DNA of 64,000 bases from an uncultured Myxococcales bacterium (lineage in GTDB: Bacteria; Myxococcota_A; UBA9042), in contig CAITYF010000132.1 of the NCBI GenBank assembly GCA_903896545.1, forward strand, positions 16,151 to 80,150. Direction: 5' to 3'. The notes beneath the pieces were generated by a model. It was given only the letters and a program-made list of their open reading frames with translations, ran no database searches and was not told the DNA's origin. Numbering within the stretch: position 1 is the first letter of the stretch; each line of letters begins with the position of its first letter. Made by a program: the position numbers and the translations under genes. Of this stretch, positions 9,975 through 17,831 are shown one piece after another.

Positions 9975-10426
9975 GGTCGCACGACGCAACGCGCCAACAG
10001 ACAGTCGTTCTGCCACTGCGGCAGATCGCCGGGACGCAGCTGCCAGGACCGGGCGATCAACTGTACCGGCACGCCGTCAACCGCAGGCGCTGCATGTCGC
10101 CGCACATGGCGCAGGACCTCGTCGCCTTTGTGGCCCAGCCGAATGGGCGTCGGACACTGGGTGAAGAGCGGTTCCGCCAGCGGTTCACAGGCCAACGCCG
10201 CGTAATCTTCGACACGGTGAACGTTGCCCCGTGCGTCCCGCAGCAGAATGGCCGTCTGCTGCGGCTCAGGCAGGTCTGCGTACATGGAAAACGTGTCCAG
10301 AGGATAAACGAGGGAAGCGTTTTGCCGCCCAGCACGCGTGTCAACCCGCACGGCCCAGGAGAGCGCGAGGTACGCGGTCGCCAGCAACAAGCCAAAGCGC
10401 GTGCGTTGGGTCAGGACGTGCTGCAC
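9971..10426 (-). CDS. Small membrane-anchored partner of the HTTM-like protein
   Basis: 151 residues from a GTG at 10426 preceded by AGGTGA. One N-terminal membrane helix (about residues 11-26, FGLLLATAYLALSWAV) is followed by a soluble domain with DTFSMYADLPEPQQ and four cysteines, two of them at the C-terminal end (CLLARC). I do not recognise a named family, but small single-helix proteins with a PxxTFSMY-like motif are found beside HTTM genes. The stop overlaps the start of the HTTM-like gene by four bases. The gene starts 27 bases from the left attachment repeat of the integrated element, so it is the last host gene before the element. Confidence 0.6.
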   Translation of the reverse strand: MQHVLTQRTRFGLLLATAYLALSWAVRVDTRAGRQNASLVYPLDTFSMYADLPEPQQTAILLRDARGNVHRVEDYAALACEPLAEPLFTQCPTPIRLGHKGDEVLRHVRRHAAPAVDGVPVQLIARSWQLRPGDLPQWQNDCLLARCVVRP

Positions 10427-10452
10427 GATTCACCTGACCATGTTGATGCTGA

Positions 10453-10507
10453 GTACCGGGAACGGGACTTGAACCCGTACGAGCTTGCGCCCTGGGGAGT
10501 TTAAGTC
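10453..10507. repeat. Left attachment site: 55-bp copy of tRNA-Leu 3' part
   Basis: Identical over 55 bases to 29003-29057. It reads, on the minus strand, as the anticodon loop, variable arm, T arm and acceptor 3' strand of tRNA-Leu(UAA), with no 5' half, so it is not a functional tRNA. Where the right copy encodes CCA (29001-29003), this copy reads CTC. If the crossover was within the shared block, this flank is the original chromosomal 3' end. Confidence 0.9.
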
Positions 10508-10519
10508 GCGATTCGGATT

Positions 10520-10614
10520 GTGTCACACAGTGTCAGGACGTTTTTTCTGGACGGGAAAAAGCCTGACTGAATAAGGTGTTGACCTGCTGCGTTGTGTCAC
10601 GCGGTGTCAGGTCG
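10520..10614. repeat. Pair of imperfect 21-bp direct repeats next to the left att site
   Basis: GTGTCACACAGTGTCAGGAC at 10520 recurs as GTGTCACGCGGTGTCAGGTC at 10594, 74 bases apart, with three mismatches in 21. Each unit itself holds two GTGTCA-like half-sites. Between them is an inverted repeat with T and A runs (10533-10566). The place suggests a binding site for integrase, excisionase or a host bending protein; this is inference. Confidence 0.55.
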
Positions 10615-10639
10615 TACCGAACGGTGCAGGTCAGAATTC

Positions 10640-10670
10640 TTAGCCCATACTTAGCCCGAACTTAGCCCGG
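10640..10670. repeat. Three CTTAGCCC repeats, candidate integrase arm sites (left)
   Basis: CTTAGCCC occurs at 10640, 10650 and 10661, about one helical turn apart, just upstream of the integrase start. The same motif occurs twice, in the same orientation, inside the right end of the element (28946 and 28958). Short tandem motifs on both sides of a tRNA-derived core are what arm-type integrase sites look like in attP. Confidence 0.6.
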
Positions 10671-10698
10671 CGGAACCTCCGGCGGGCGGGAGAAGAAG

Positions 10699-11925
10699 AT
10701 GCCAGTCGTCGCCAAGTTCAGCGCCAGATACGTTGAGAACCTGAAGCACAAAGCAGGCGAGCCCCGACGCACTTACTACGAAGAGAGCGGGCATGGCAAC
10801 GGCTCGCTGGGCATCCGTGTCTCGCCATCGGGCAACAAGACGTGGGTCTACACGTACAGCATGGACGGCAAGGTTCGGCACATGACGCTTGGCACCTATC
10901 CAGCAATGTGCTTGGAAGACGCCCACGTGGCCCAAGCCCAGGCCGCACTGGAGCGCAAGAAGGGCTTCGACCCGGGCGCGAAGGCTGTCGAGACCAACAA
11001 GTCGGAGCGTGAAGCGGCGACAGTTCAGTTCCTGGCCGACGAGTACCTGAAGCTCTACGCGCGGCCGCGGAAACGCTCTGCAGGACGGGATGAAGATCTG
11101 CTGAAGCGCAACGTGCTGCCGTACTGGGGCAAGCACAAGGCCGATGCGATCCACATTCGCGACGTCGCGGCACTGCTGGACATGATCGTCGCTCGTGGTG
11201 CGCCGATCCCTGCGAACCGCACGCGCTCGGTTCTTTCCAAGATGTTCCGCTGGGGCCGGTCGCGGGGGCTGGTGGCGGACAACCCGGTGGCTGGCGTGCC
11301 GGCGCCCTCCAAAGAGAACAAGCGCGACCGCAACCTGTCCGACGCCGAACTGAAGAAGGTGCTCGCCCAACTGCCGACGGCGGACATGGGGCCAGCGATG
11401 CGCTTGGCGCTGAGGTTTCAGCTGCTGACAGCAGCGCGGGTCGGCGAGGTGGCCGGCGCGCTGTGGACGGAGATCGACGAGAAGGCCGCAACGTGGACGC
11501 TGCCGAAGGAACGCGCCAAGAACGGCCGCGAGCACGTGTTGCCGCTATCGCCGCAGGCCCTAGAGGTGCTGGAAGCGGCGAAGGCCTTGAAGGGCGAGCA
11601 AGGTGTGGTGTTTCCATCGCCGATGAAGGGCGGCGCGATGCGCAGTGAGTCGATCGCGGGTGGCGTGCGCGACAACTTGGAGCACTTTGGCGTGACGAAA
11701 TTCACGCCGCACGACATACGGCGCACGGTGGCGACCGGGCTGTCGCGGCAGAAGGCCGGCCGCGAGGTGCTGATGAAGGTGCTGAACCACATTGACCAGA
11801 CGCAGGCTGCGACGTATGACCGGCATGATTACGCTGAGGAAGTGCGCAAAGCGTTGGGGATTTGGGGGGCGCACGTCGCGGCGCTGGAGACAGCGGGCGC
11901 AGCTCAATCAAAGGGGGACCAGTGA
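10699..11925 (+). CDS. Tyrosine recombinase (P4-type integrase)
   Basis: 408 residues. The N-terminal part (about 1-90) resembles the DUF4102 arm-binding domain of P4-like integrases (ESGHGNGSLGIRVSPSGNKTW-like beta strands, then MTLGTYPAM). A core-binding SAM-like domain follows (about 95-195). The catalytic domain has the full set: Arg in TAARVGEV, Lys in LPKERAKNG, HDIRRT, the histidine of LNH, and Tyr in TYDRHDY. The ATG at 10699 has GGGAG ten bases upstream. The stop overlaps the next gene (GTGA). It should catalyse integration at, and excision from, the 3' part of tRNA-Leu. In the excised circle the gene would lie right beside the joined attP. Confidence 0.93.
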   Translation: MPVVAKFSARYVENLKHKAGEPRRTYYEESGHGNGSLGIRVSPSGNKTWVYTYSMDGKVRHMTLGTYPAMCLEDAHVAQAQAALERKKGFDPGAKAVETNKSEREAATVQFLADEYLKLYARPRKRSAGRDEDLLKRNVLPYWGKHKADAIHIRDVAALLDMIVARGAPIPANRTRSVLSKMFRWGRSRGLVADNPVAGVPAPSKENKRDRNLSDAELKKVLAQLPTADMGPAMRLALRFQLLTAARVGEVAGALWTEIDEKAATWTLPKERAKNGREHVLPLSPQALEVLEAAKALKGEQGVVFPSPMKGGAMRSESIAGGVRDNLEHFGVTKFTPHDIRRTVATGLSRQKAGREVLMKVLNHIDQTQAATYDRHDYAEEVRKALGIWGAHVAALETAGAAQSKGDQ

Positions 11926-12815
11926 CTCCAGAATTGCTCACGATCGCCGAGGCAGCCGCCAAGTTCCGCGCCAGTGAAGCTTGGGTGCGACCGTATCTGC
12001 CCGAACTTGCCAAGTTGCGCATGATCGCGGTCGTCGCCAAGGGCTGGCCGGTCACTTGGAGGACGTTGGAGCAGGCAGATCCGGCGATCGGCGTCGTTGA
12101 ATCGAGGTGGGTCGACGTTTCGCATTCGCCCGTGTTCGAGGGAACGGTCTGCCTGGAAGCCGCTGACGTAGGGGCGATCGTTGCCGCCGGCAGCAGCCGC
12201 GTCCGCCGTGTGCGGCGCCGTCATGAGCAGTACGAGCCATCCTTCGGAGAGCTTGGAGTCCTCGCCGACGGTCAGTTTCCTGTCGTCAGTCGCGATGACC
12301 TGCGGGTTTTCGTGTCCGACGTCGCGCAGTTTCGCAGCGCCCAGGGTCAGGTGTACCCGCTCTTGGACAAAGTGGCTGACCACAAAGCCGCAGTTCAGGC
12401 GTCGAAAAGCAACGACGCTCTGGCGGCGGCTGTCCACATGTTTGCAGGCATGACCGAGCGAACCAGCAAGGCCGAGGAACAGGCCCGCCGCCAAAGTGAG
12501 GCGCCGCCGTCGTGGGCGTTGCCGTCCGACATCAGGCACGAGGATCTTGCTGCGGTGTTCAACAACAACCACGCCGCACACAGCAGTGCGCTGGAAGCAG
12601 CCGTGCGACTGTGGATGGCGAATTGCCTCGTGCTTGGCGCAGACAATGATGCCGCCAAGCAGCTGACCACGAAGAAGCTCGCTGGAAAGCTGACGCAGAG
12701 GTTTTCGGTTCGCATCGCGACCAACGTGATGGACATCGCGCGGGTCACACTTCCCGACATCGCGCGGCGTTCTGGACGGAAAACCGGCTCTACGCATCCG
12801 AAAAAATCCAGTTAA
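11922..12815 (+). CDS. Unknown element protein coupled to the integrase
   Basis: 297 residues from a GTG that overlaps the integrase stop (GTGA), with AGGGGGAC upstream. An alternative ATG at 11862 inside the integrase gene is less likely. The first 40 residues (TPELLTIAEAAAKFRASEAWV) look like a short helix-turn-helix of the kind found in excisionase-type or MerR-like DNA-binding folds. The middle is charged and the C-terminal third is helical and basic, ending in a lysine-rich tail. I do not recognise the family. Its coupling to the integrase suggests a role in integration, excision control or DNA binding. Confidence 0.6.
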   Translation: MTPELLTIAEAAAKFRASEAWVRPYLPELAKLRMIAVVAKGWPVTWRTLEQADPAIGVVESRWVDVSHSPVFEGTVCLEAADVGAIVAAGSSRVRRVRRRHEQYEPSFGELGVLADGQFPVVSRDDLRVFVSDVAQFRSAQGQVYPLLDKVADHKAAVQASKSNDALAAAVHMFAGMTERTSKAEEQARRQSEAPPSWALPSDIRHEDLAAVFNNNHAAHSSALEAAVRLWMANCLVLGADNDAAKQLTTKKLAGKLTQRFSVRIATNVMDIARVTLPDIARRSGRKTGSTHPKKSS

Positions 12816-12939
12816 CACAGTTGTTTACGCGACCCCTTCGCGAAACCTCTGATGATTCCCACCCATTACATGCGTTGAGAACCGGTCAATGCTCCGGGTG
12901 TCGGGCCGTGTCAAACGGTTCCACGCTCGGGAGAGCATC

Positions 12940-13149
12940 ATGGACCAGGTACTCAGAATCAAAGACGTGATCCGCGCCACCGGCCTCAGCCGATCCACGC
13001 TGCATCGCCTTGAATCTACAGGTGAACTACCGTCGCGCCGCCGGATCGGCCGCAGAGCGATTGGCTATCTTGCGAGCGAAATCCTCGCCTGGGCCCAAAC
13101 TCGTCAGCGCGTAACGGTCCGCTGCAAAGCCGCGACGGTGAAGTCGTGA
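12940..13149 (+). CDS. AlpA-family regulator/excisionase
   Basis: 69-residue winged-helix protein: VLRIKDVIRATGLSRSTLHRL, then GELPSRRRIGRRAIGY, then EILAWAQTR, which is the usual AlpA pattern. AlpA-type proteins activate the integrase or act as excisionase in P4-like elements. ATG at 12940 has GGGAG upstream; the frame is open to 12889 but that adds no domain. The stop overlaps the primase start (GTGA), so it heads the replication operon. The 124 bases before it hold the probable promoter, although no convincing -35/-10 pair was picked. Confidence 0.85.
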   Translation: MDQVLRIKDVIRATGLSRSTLHRLESTGELPSRRRIGRRAIGYLASEILAWAQTRQRVTVRCKAATVKS

Positions 13150-14261
13150 GCGCCAACCTCCAGAGTTTGGACGCCGGGACGGACGTCGCTGGCTCCGTGC
13201 AGGAGCCCTACGCGGCCAACACGCCCCCGGCGCAAGCGGATTGCGCGGCTTTGCCCGTCGACTTCTATCGGGCGCCTTCGGCGAAGAAGCCGCCGTCCGG
13301 CTGGCCGACAGGCGTGCTGCTCAGCTGGGCATGGCGCGTCCTGCATCAGGTGATCTCATCCGTGGAGGCGGGCAGCCTGCCCATGCAGACGACGTTGTGG
13401 CCTGACTTGTACGCGACAACGGGCGAGCTTCAATCGTGGACCTGGGACGCATTGGCATGGTGGCTGCTGGGTACGAAGGGCTTGCGGGTTGGATCGAAGA
13501 AACAGGTGCCTTTGTGGTCGCCGGGACGATTCGATGGCGACCAGCGCGAGGACGAGGCTGCACGGGCGCTCTACGCGCTCGTGCTGGACTGCGACGACTG
13601 CGGTGAGTGGACCGCCCTGCTGGCCGCGCTCGACAGCGTCGGGCTTGCGTACGTCGCCCACCGGTCGCCCAGCCACGGCGTGCAGGCGACCGACGGAGCG
13701 TCGACGGTGGTGAAGTGGCGGCTAGTCATCCCACTCGCGCGTCCGGTTGAAGGGAACGACTTGGCACACTGGCGGGCGGCCTACACCGCTGCGCGCCTGC
13801 TGTTTGGCGCGATCGGCAACTGTTGGTTCGATCCCACGACGCCGAATCCTTCGCGCTGCTGGTTCGCCGCTTCGTCTGTCGGCAATGCGCCGCCGCGTGA
13901 AGTTATCTGGCCGCTCGCGGGGCGCACGCTCGACCTCGGACGGTTGCTCGCGCTGGCACCCGCGCCGCCGCCACGTGCGCTGCACGCACAGTTGCCGCGG
14001 CGGGCGGATGGCGACCCGATCGAGCGCGGCCGGCGGTATTTCGCAGCGGCAGGGCCAGCGGTCACGGGCAGCCGGAACACGACGGCGTTCCGCCTCGCGG
14101 CCTGGCTTGTGACGGAACTGGGGCTCGGCGATGCCGAAGTTTGGTCACTGCTCGCCGACTGGAACGACAGCAACCCGGATCCGTTGCCTGCATGGGAGTT
14201 GCAGGCGTGCCTGCGCAGCGCGCTTCGCACGAGCACACGGGCCTTGGCGGCGCAGGACTAG
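13146..14261 (+). CDS. Archaeo-eukaryotic-type primase (Prim-Pol-like)
   Basis: 371 residues starting at a GTG overlapping the alpA stop. Catalytic-type motifs of the AEP superfamily are readable: LVLDCDD (about 147-151, metal-binding acids), RSPSHG (about 173-178, nucleotide contact), WRLVIPLARP (about 191-200) and DPTTPNPSRCWF (about 229-240). The tail (about 290-371) resembles a primase C-terminal helical domain (SRNTTAFRLAAWLV). Such enzymes make primers for plasmids, viruses and integrative elements. It is followed by a RepA-like helicase after 41 bases, giving the primase-helicase pair usual in self-replicating elements. Confidence 0.7.
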   Translation: MSANLQSLDAGTDVAGSVQEPYAANTPPAQADCAALPVDFYRAPSAKKPPSGWPTGVLLSWAWRVLHQVISSVEAGSLPMQTTLWPDLYATTGELQSWTWDALAWWLLGTKGLRVGSKKQVPLWSPGRFDGDQREDEAARALYALVLDCDDCGEWTALLAALDSVGLAYVAHRSPSHGVQATDGASTVVKWRLVIPLARPVEGNDLAHWRAAYTAARLLFGAIGNCWFDPTTPNPSRCWFAASSVGNAPPREVIWPLAGRTLDLGRLLALAPAPPPRALHAQLPRRADGDPIERGRRYFAAAGPAVTGSRNTTAFRLAAWLVTELGLGDAEVWSLLADWNDSNPDPLPAWELQACLRSALRTSTRALAAQD

Positions 14262-14302
14262 ACGATCGCTTACGGCGGACTGCGCCGACTTACGAGGACA
14301 AA

Positions 14303-15361
14303 ATGGATCACGACGAAGAACAGCCCCCAATCTCACTTTCCGAAGGCGTGGTGGACGCCGAGAAGGCTGCAGCGGCCCGCAAGAACCTCGCGGCAGTTGC
14401 GCATCTGCGCGCCTTGGGCGTTCGGTCCGTCGGCGAGGTGGGCTGGCTTGCCGCCGACAACGTCGCGCGGCCGCTGCGGACGCTTTTGACTGTTCGGGGC
14501 GCCGACGGGCGGCCGAGGCCATTCATGCCAGCTGGCAAACTGTCGATGCTGATCGCGCCCGGCGGCACGGGCAAGACACAAACCTTGGTCCAAGTAGCGG
14601 TCTGCGTTGGCTCCGGGTTGCCGTTGTTTGACGAGTACGAGGTGTCCGATCCGGGGCCGGTTCTGCTGGTGCTTGGTGAGGAAGATATGGACGAAATGCA
14701 CCGTCGCGTGCGCGGGACGGTAGACGCTATGCCTGCTTGGCCCCATTCGGCGGAGATTGACGAGAATCTGCACGTCCTATCGCTCTGTGGCCAGCCCGCC
14801 GGCTTCACTGACAAGGACGGTGGCCGAACGCCGTTCTTCGACCAGTTCTACGCTGGCCTGGAGGCGTCTGGCATCCAGTGGCGGCTGATCATTCTGGATC
14901 CGGCAAGCCGCTTTCTGGGCCCTGACGCAGAAAAGGACAACGCGGCCGCCACGCGGTGGATCGAGGTTGTCGAACGCCTTACCCAGTTGCCGAGCAAACC
15001 GGCCGTGCTCTTCGCACACCACACCAACAAGAGCGCAGTCGGCGGTGGCACGGACCAAACCGCTGCACGCGGCTCGTCGGCGCTGACCGACGGCGTGCGC
15101 TGGCAAGGAAATCTGGAGCGCGTGGTCAACGAGGAGGGCGGCAGCGGAAACAAGGTCATGTCAGCGGACCGCGTCACCTTCAAGGTCGTGAAGGTGAATC
15201 ATTGCCGCCAGCCTCCTCCGCTGGAACTCGCGCGCGACTTTGAGCACGGCGGCTTCTTGCGGCCTGTCGCCCAGGCCAAACCTACGGCAACACCGACGGC
15301 AGCGACTGCCAGCCGTCCGCGCGGGCGTGACCCGCGCCGGGAGCTTCACGATGATGTCTGA
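14303..15361 (+). CDS. RepA-like replicative helicase (RecA-fold ATPase)
   Basis: 352 residues. Walker A is APGGTGKT (85-92), a second strand reads LLVLGEEDMDE (about 121-131), Walker B is LIILDPASRFLG, and the sensor region is VLFAHHTNKS. This is the layout of RSF1010 RepA/AAA_25 hexameric helicases, which unwind DNA at plasmid origins. The ATG at 14303 has GAGG upstream; a longer reading from 14141 would run through the primase gene. The C-terminus is low-complexity (proline/threonine/arginine). The stop lies within the next gene, so the two are coupled. Confidence 0.85.
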   Translation: MDHDEEQPPISLSEGVVDAEKAAAARKNLAAVAHLRALGVRSVGEVGWLAADNVARPLRTLLTVRGADGRPRPFMPAGKLSMLIAPGGTGKTQTLVQVAVCVGSGLPLFDEYEVSDPGPVLLVLGEEDMDEMHRRVRGTVDAMPAWPHSAEIDENLHVLSLCGQPAGFTDKDGGRTPFFDQFYAGLEASGIQWRLIILDPASRFLGPDAEKDNAAATRWIEVVERLTQLPSKPAVLFAHHTNKSAVGGGTDQTAARGSSALTDGVRWQGNLERVVNEEGGSGNKVMSADRVTFKVVKVNHCRQPPPLELARDFEHGGFLRPVAQAKPTATPTAATASRPRGRDPRRELHDDV

Positions 15362-16796
15362 TTTGGCTTCCTCACCCGCCATGATTGCTGCTGGCGCCCA
15401 GCAGGCCCTGCGCGCGTGGACGTCGCTTGAGCCGGCGGCGACACACCGTGCCGCAGCTGCCGCGGTCCTGCGAGACAGCGACGCGGCCGACGACGGCCAA
15501 GCCGAAGCGATGCTGGTGCAGGCATTGTGGAAGGCATGCCCGCGTTTGGTCGTGACGCTCGTCCCGGCGCTGGAGGTCTGCCAAGACGGCACCTGCGAGG
15601 TACGTGAGAACCGTGGCTTGCTGACTATGGATGCCGTTCTGGCGGACTGGATTGCCCCGCTGCATCCCGAGCGCGCGGCCTGCATGCGCGATCATGCCCG
15701 ACAGCGGATGGTCAACTACCAGAACGGCACATCGAGCATTGCGGCGCTCTTCGTGCTCTGGACCGATGGTGCCGCAGGCGCGCTGAAGGCCGCTGCCCGC
15801 ACTTTGTGGCTCGCCTCCGTGCAGGCGGCATGGGCCGAGACGCGCCACGTCCGGCCAGCCCTGTCCCGCGCGGTCGCGGTTGATGTCCTAGCACCCGCGA
15901 TGACCGAGCGCGCGCAGGTAATGGACAACGGCGAGGTCCGTGACACCGGCGGTTGCGAGTTGGGCAGGATCGCGGCGGTCGACGTCGACACGCTTGAGGC
16001 GGTGCGCGCAGACCTGAGCTTGCTCTCGTCGCTGGCGGGACAGCGACTCGTTCGCTATCTGGTCCTGACAGTGCACGACGCATGGCAAGACGGGGGCGTG
16101 GCCGATCCTCGGTCAGTGGAGTTTCGCGGTGGGTTCCAGGCTCTCGCACGCGCGATCGGCGATGGCACAAACGACTCGAAACGGCTGCAGGCGCTCCTGC
16201 GTGCCGGTCAGCACGTTCACTGGACCCACCCTGTTGTCGATGTAGGCGGTCTTTGGACTTGGACACACCGTCACAGCGAACCTGGGCGCCCCGCAGTCCT
16301 GCGAATCGTCGTAGGCGACGCGCTGGCACCGGCGATGGCCGCACGCCTCGCCGATAGCGGCGGCAGTCGCTGGGCCGCGCGACGGGCGCGCTCCCTCGTA
16401 CCTGAGCTCCGCGCAGAGCCCCCGATGTCTGCTGTGCGCGATTGCGACCGGGCTGCGGCCTGGATGCTCCTCAGACTGTTCGTCGTAGAGCTCGTGGACA
16501 ACGCGCGAATCCTCGCCGCGGAAGGCAGCGTGCCGATCAGCGAGGACCGATGGCGTGACCTTGCGGCGCTCGCGCGGCTCCCGCGCGTTGAGCTGGCCGC
16601 GCTGCTCCGCAGCTGGAAGACTGGTGATCGGGCGGCCAAGCCTCTGGTGGTCGAAAAGCCACAAAATCACTTCACCTTGTCGGATGCGCACTCTCCTGAG
16701 CTTGAATTCATCCTGGAAGGTGGCCGCCAGCGGATCGCAGGCGCCGTCGGCGGGCGGAAAGGCAAGAGGAAGAAGCGGATGGGCAACCACCTATGA
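15351..16796 (+). CDS. Replication-operon protein, possible origin-binding initiator
   Basis: 481 residues from the ATG at 15351 (a second ATG at 15354), overlapping the helicase stop and preceded by GGGAG. The sequence is mostly alpha-helical and rich in alanine, leucine and arginine, with no enzyme motif that I recognise. It ends in a strongly basic tail (GGRKGKRKKR). It lies third in a primase-helicase operon, with three 22-bp iterons starting 58 bases after its stop. By analogy with RSF1010 (RepB primase, RepA helicase, RepC initiator) it is a candidate iteron-binding initiator. That role comes from context only; an accessory replication factor is equally possible. Confidence 0.5.
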   Translation: MMSDLASSPAMIAAGAQQALRAWTSLEPAATHRAAAAAVLRDSDAADDGQAEAMLVQALWKACPRLVVTLVPALEVCQDGTCEVRENRGLLTMDAVLADWIAPLHPERAACMRDHARQRMVNYQNGTSSIAALFVLWTDGAAGALKAAARTLWLASVQAAWAETRHVRPALSRAVAVDVLAPAMTERAQVMDNGEVRDTGGCELGRIAAVDVDTLEAVRADLSLLSSLAGQRLVRYLVLTVHDAWQDGGVADPRSVEFRGGFQALARAIGDGTNDSKRLQALLRAGQHVHWTHPVVDVGGLWTWTHRHSEPGRPAVLRIVVGDALAPAMAARLADSGGSRWAARRARSLVPELRAEPPMSAVRDCDRAAAWMLLRLFVVELVDNARILAAEGSVPISEDRWRDLAALARLPRVELAALLRSWKTGDRAAKPLVVEKPQNHFTLSDAHSPELEFILEGGRQRIAGAVGGRKGKRKKRMGNHL

Positions 16797-17123
16797 TTAC
16801 TTGTAATTCGATCCATGTCGCCTCGTCACCGGCGTCGCCAGCGCGCGTCGCGAACACTTCAGGCGTAACCGGGCATCACTTCAGGTGTCAGCAGGGGTCA
16901 CTTCAGGCGCAAGACAGAGGACGCGCGCCGGAGATCAAAAGGTTGCGAGCGTCCGCAGTGAACGGCACGGCACGGAGTGTAAGTAATGCCAGTCCGGCGC
17001 GGCCTTGGGGCCGGCCGGCCGGGCATCGAGCCCAAGTCTCGACGACGCGAGAAGTTGAGGAATTTGTCCACGGGTCCGGAACATGCGGCCAGCGGTCGGC
17101 CGCGCAGAAAAAGGAGAGACGCA
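16797..17123. other. Non-coding region holding the iterons
   Basis: 327 bases between the replication gene and the next gene. Apart from the three iterons at 16855-16909 no gene is visible. The AAGGAGAGAC at 17111 is the ribosome binding site of the gene at 17124. An AT-rich segment, usual next to iterons, is not obvious here. Confidence 0.5.
16855..16909. repeat. Three 22-bp-period iterons, candidate replication origin
   Basis: CACTTCAGGCG at 16855, CACTTCAGGTG at 16877 and CACTTCAGGCG at 16899: three 11-base cores at exactly 22-base spacing, two helical turns. Exact spacing just downstream of a primase-helicase-initiator operon is what plasmid iteron origins look like. The bases between the cores are not conserved. 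Confidence 0.65.
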
Positions 17124-17501
17124 ATGCGTAAAAAACCAGTATTTCAGCGAGCCACACGGCATCAACTGTTGAAGCTCACGGCGTTGGTCACGCCGGCATC
17201 GTTGGAGGCGTTGGCCAGAGCGGAGGCTCGATTTCTTATCGCGTTTTTGACCCTGCCACCTCGCCTTGCCAACGTCAAGGAGCGGTTTGCGCTCTTCGAT
17301 GCGTACGAGCTTGTCGACCCGGGCCATCGTCACGCCTTGGTCGAGGGGCTGATCGCTCTGGACGAAGGCGCGGCGCACGCGCCAGAGGCCAGCGGAACGC
17401 GCGTGCCCGCGATCGTCACGGAGCAGAAGCCGACCAAGCGGAAGCGGAAGCCTACGTCGATCTGGGCCGGCAACCGGGGGCCATTCCGGCTCATTCACTA
17501 G
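17124..17501 (+). CDS. Small element protein, unknown
   Basis: 125 residues, ATG at 17124 with AAGGAGAGAC in good position; the frame is open to 16986 but that part has no start signal. The N-terminal two thirds are helical (LLKLTALVTPASLEALARAEARFL, read as shorter helices). The C-terminal third is basic and unstructured (KPTKRKRKPTS). No family recognised. It stands alone between two gaps of about 330 bases. The basic tail would suit DNA or RNA binding, which is only a guess. Confidence 0.5.
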   Translation: MRKKPVFQRATRHQLLKLTALVTPASLEALARAEARFLIAFLTLPPRLANVKERFALFDAYELVDPGHRHALVEGLIALDEGAAHAPEASGTRVPAIVTEQKPTKRKRKPTSIWAGNRGPFRLIH

Positions 17502-17831
17502 GCCAAGCACCTGGTTGCGTAAGGGTTGGGCCGCGTCGTCGACGTGCTGGACAGGCGGGGCGCCGGTGCGGTGAACGCGCGCCCAAGCGCGATTCTGACG
17601 CCTCGTTATCAACCCACGGACGCGGCTTGACACTGTGCCGTGCTGGAAGCCTCCGATGTGGCCCTCGCATAGCACGCCCACGCCGTCATACCCCGCGCGC
17701 GTGGTGCCATTGGGGCCGTAGTCGGCTGACAGGTGCCATAGGCCGCCGGTATACTTTGACCCGATCCCGATGCGCACGCGGCGTACGCGCGTCGGGCGCG
17801 AACGCGCAGATCGCGGGCAAGGAGCAAGGCG
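17502..17831. other. Non-coding gap before the 305-residue gene
   Basis: 330 bases with no convincing gene on either strand. It holds a sigma70-type promoter at 17726-17755 and the AAGGAGC ribosome binding site near 17818. The rest is GC-rich with short inverted GCGCG stretches; nothing else is recognised. Confidence 0.5.
17726..17755 (+). promoter_or_regulatory. Sigma70-type promoter for the gene at 17832
   Basis: CTGACA at 17726, an 18-base spacer and TATACT at 17750. The -10 box stands out in GC-rich surroundings and the gene start is 77 bases downstream. Confidence 0.5.

Noticed and set aside
10531..10570. Rho-independent terminator with T-run
   Set aside because: The T and A runs lie inside the arms of the inverted repeat rather than after a GC stem; it fits the att region better.
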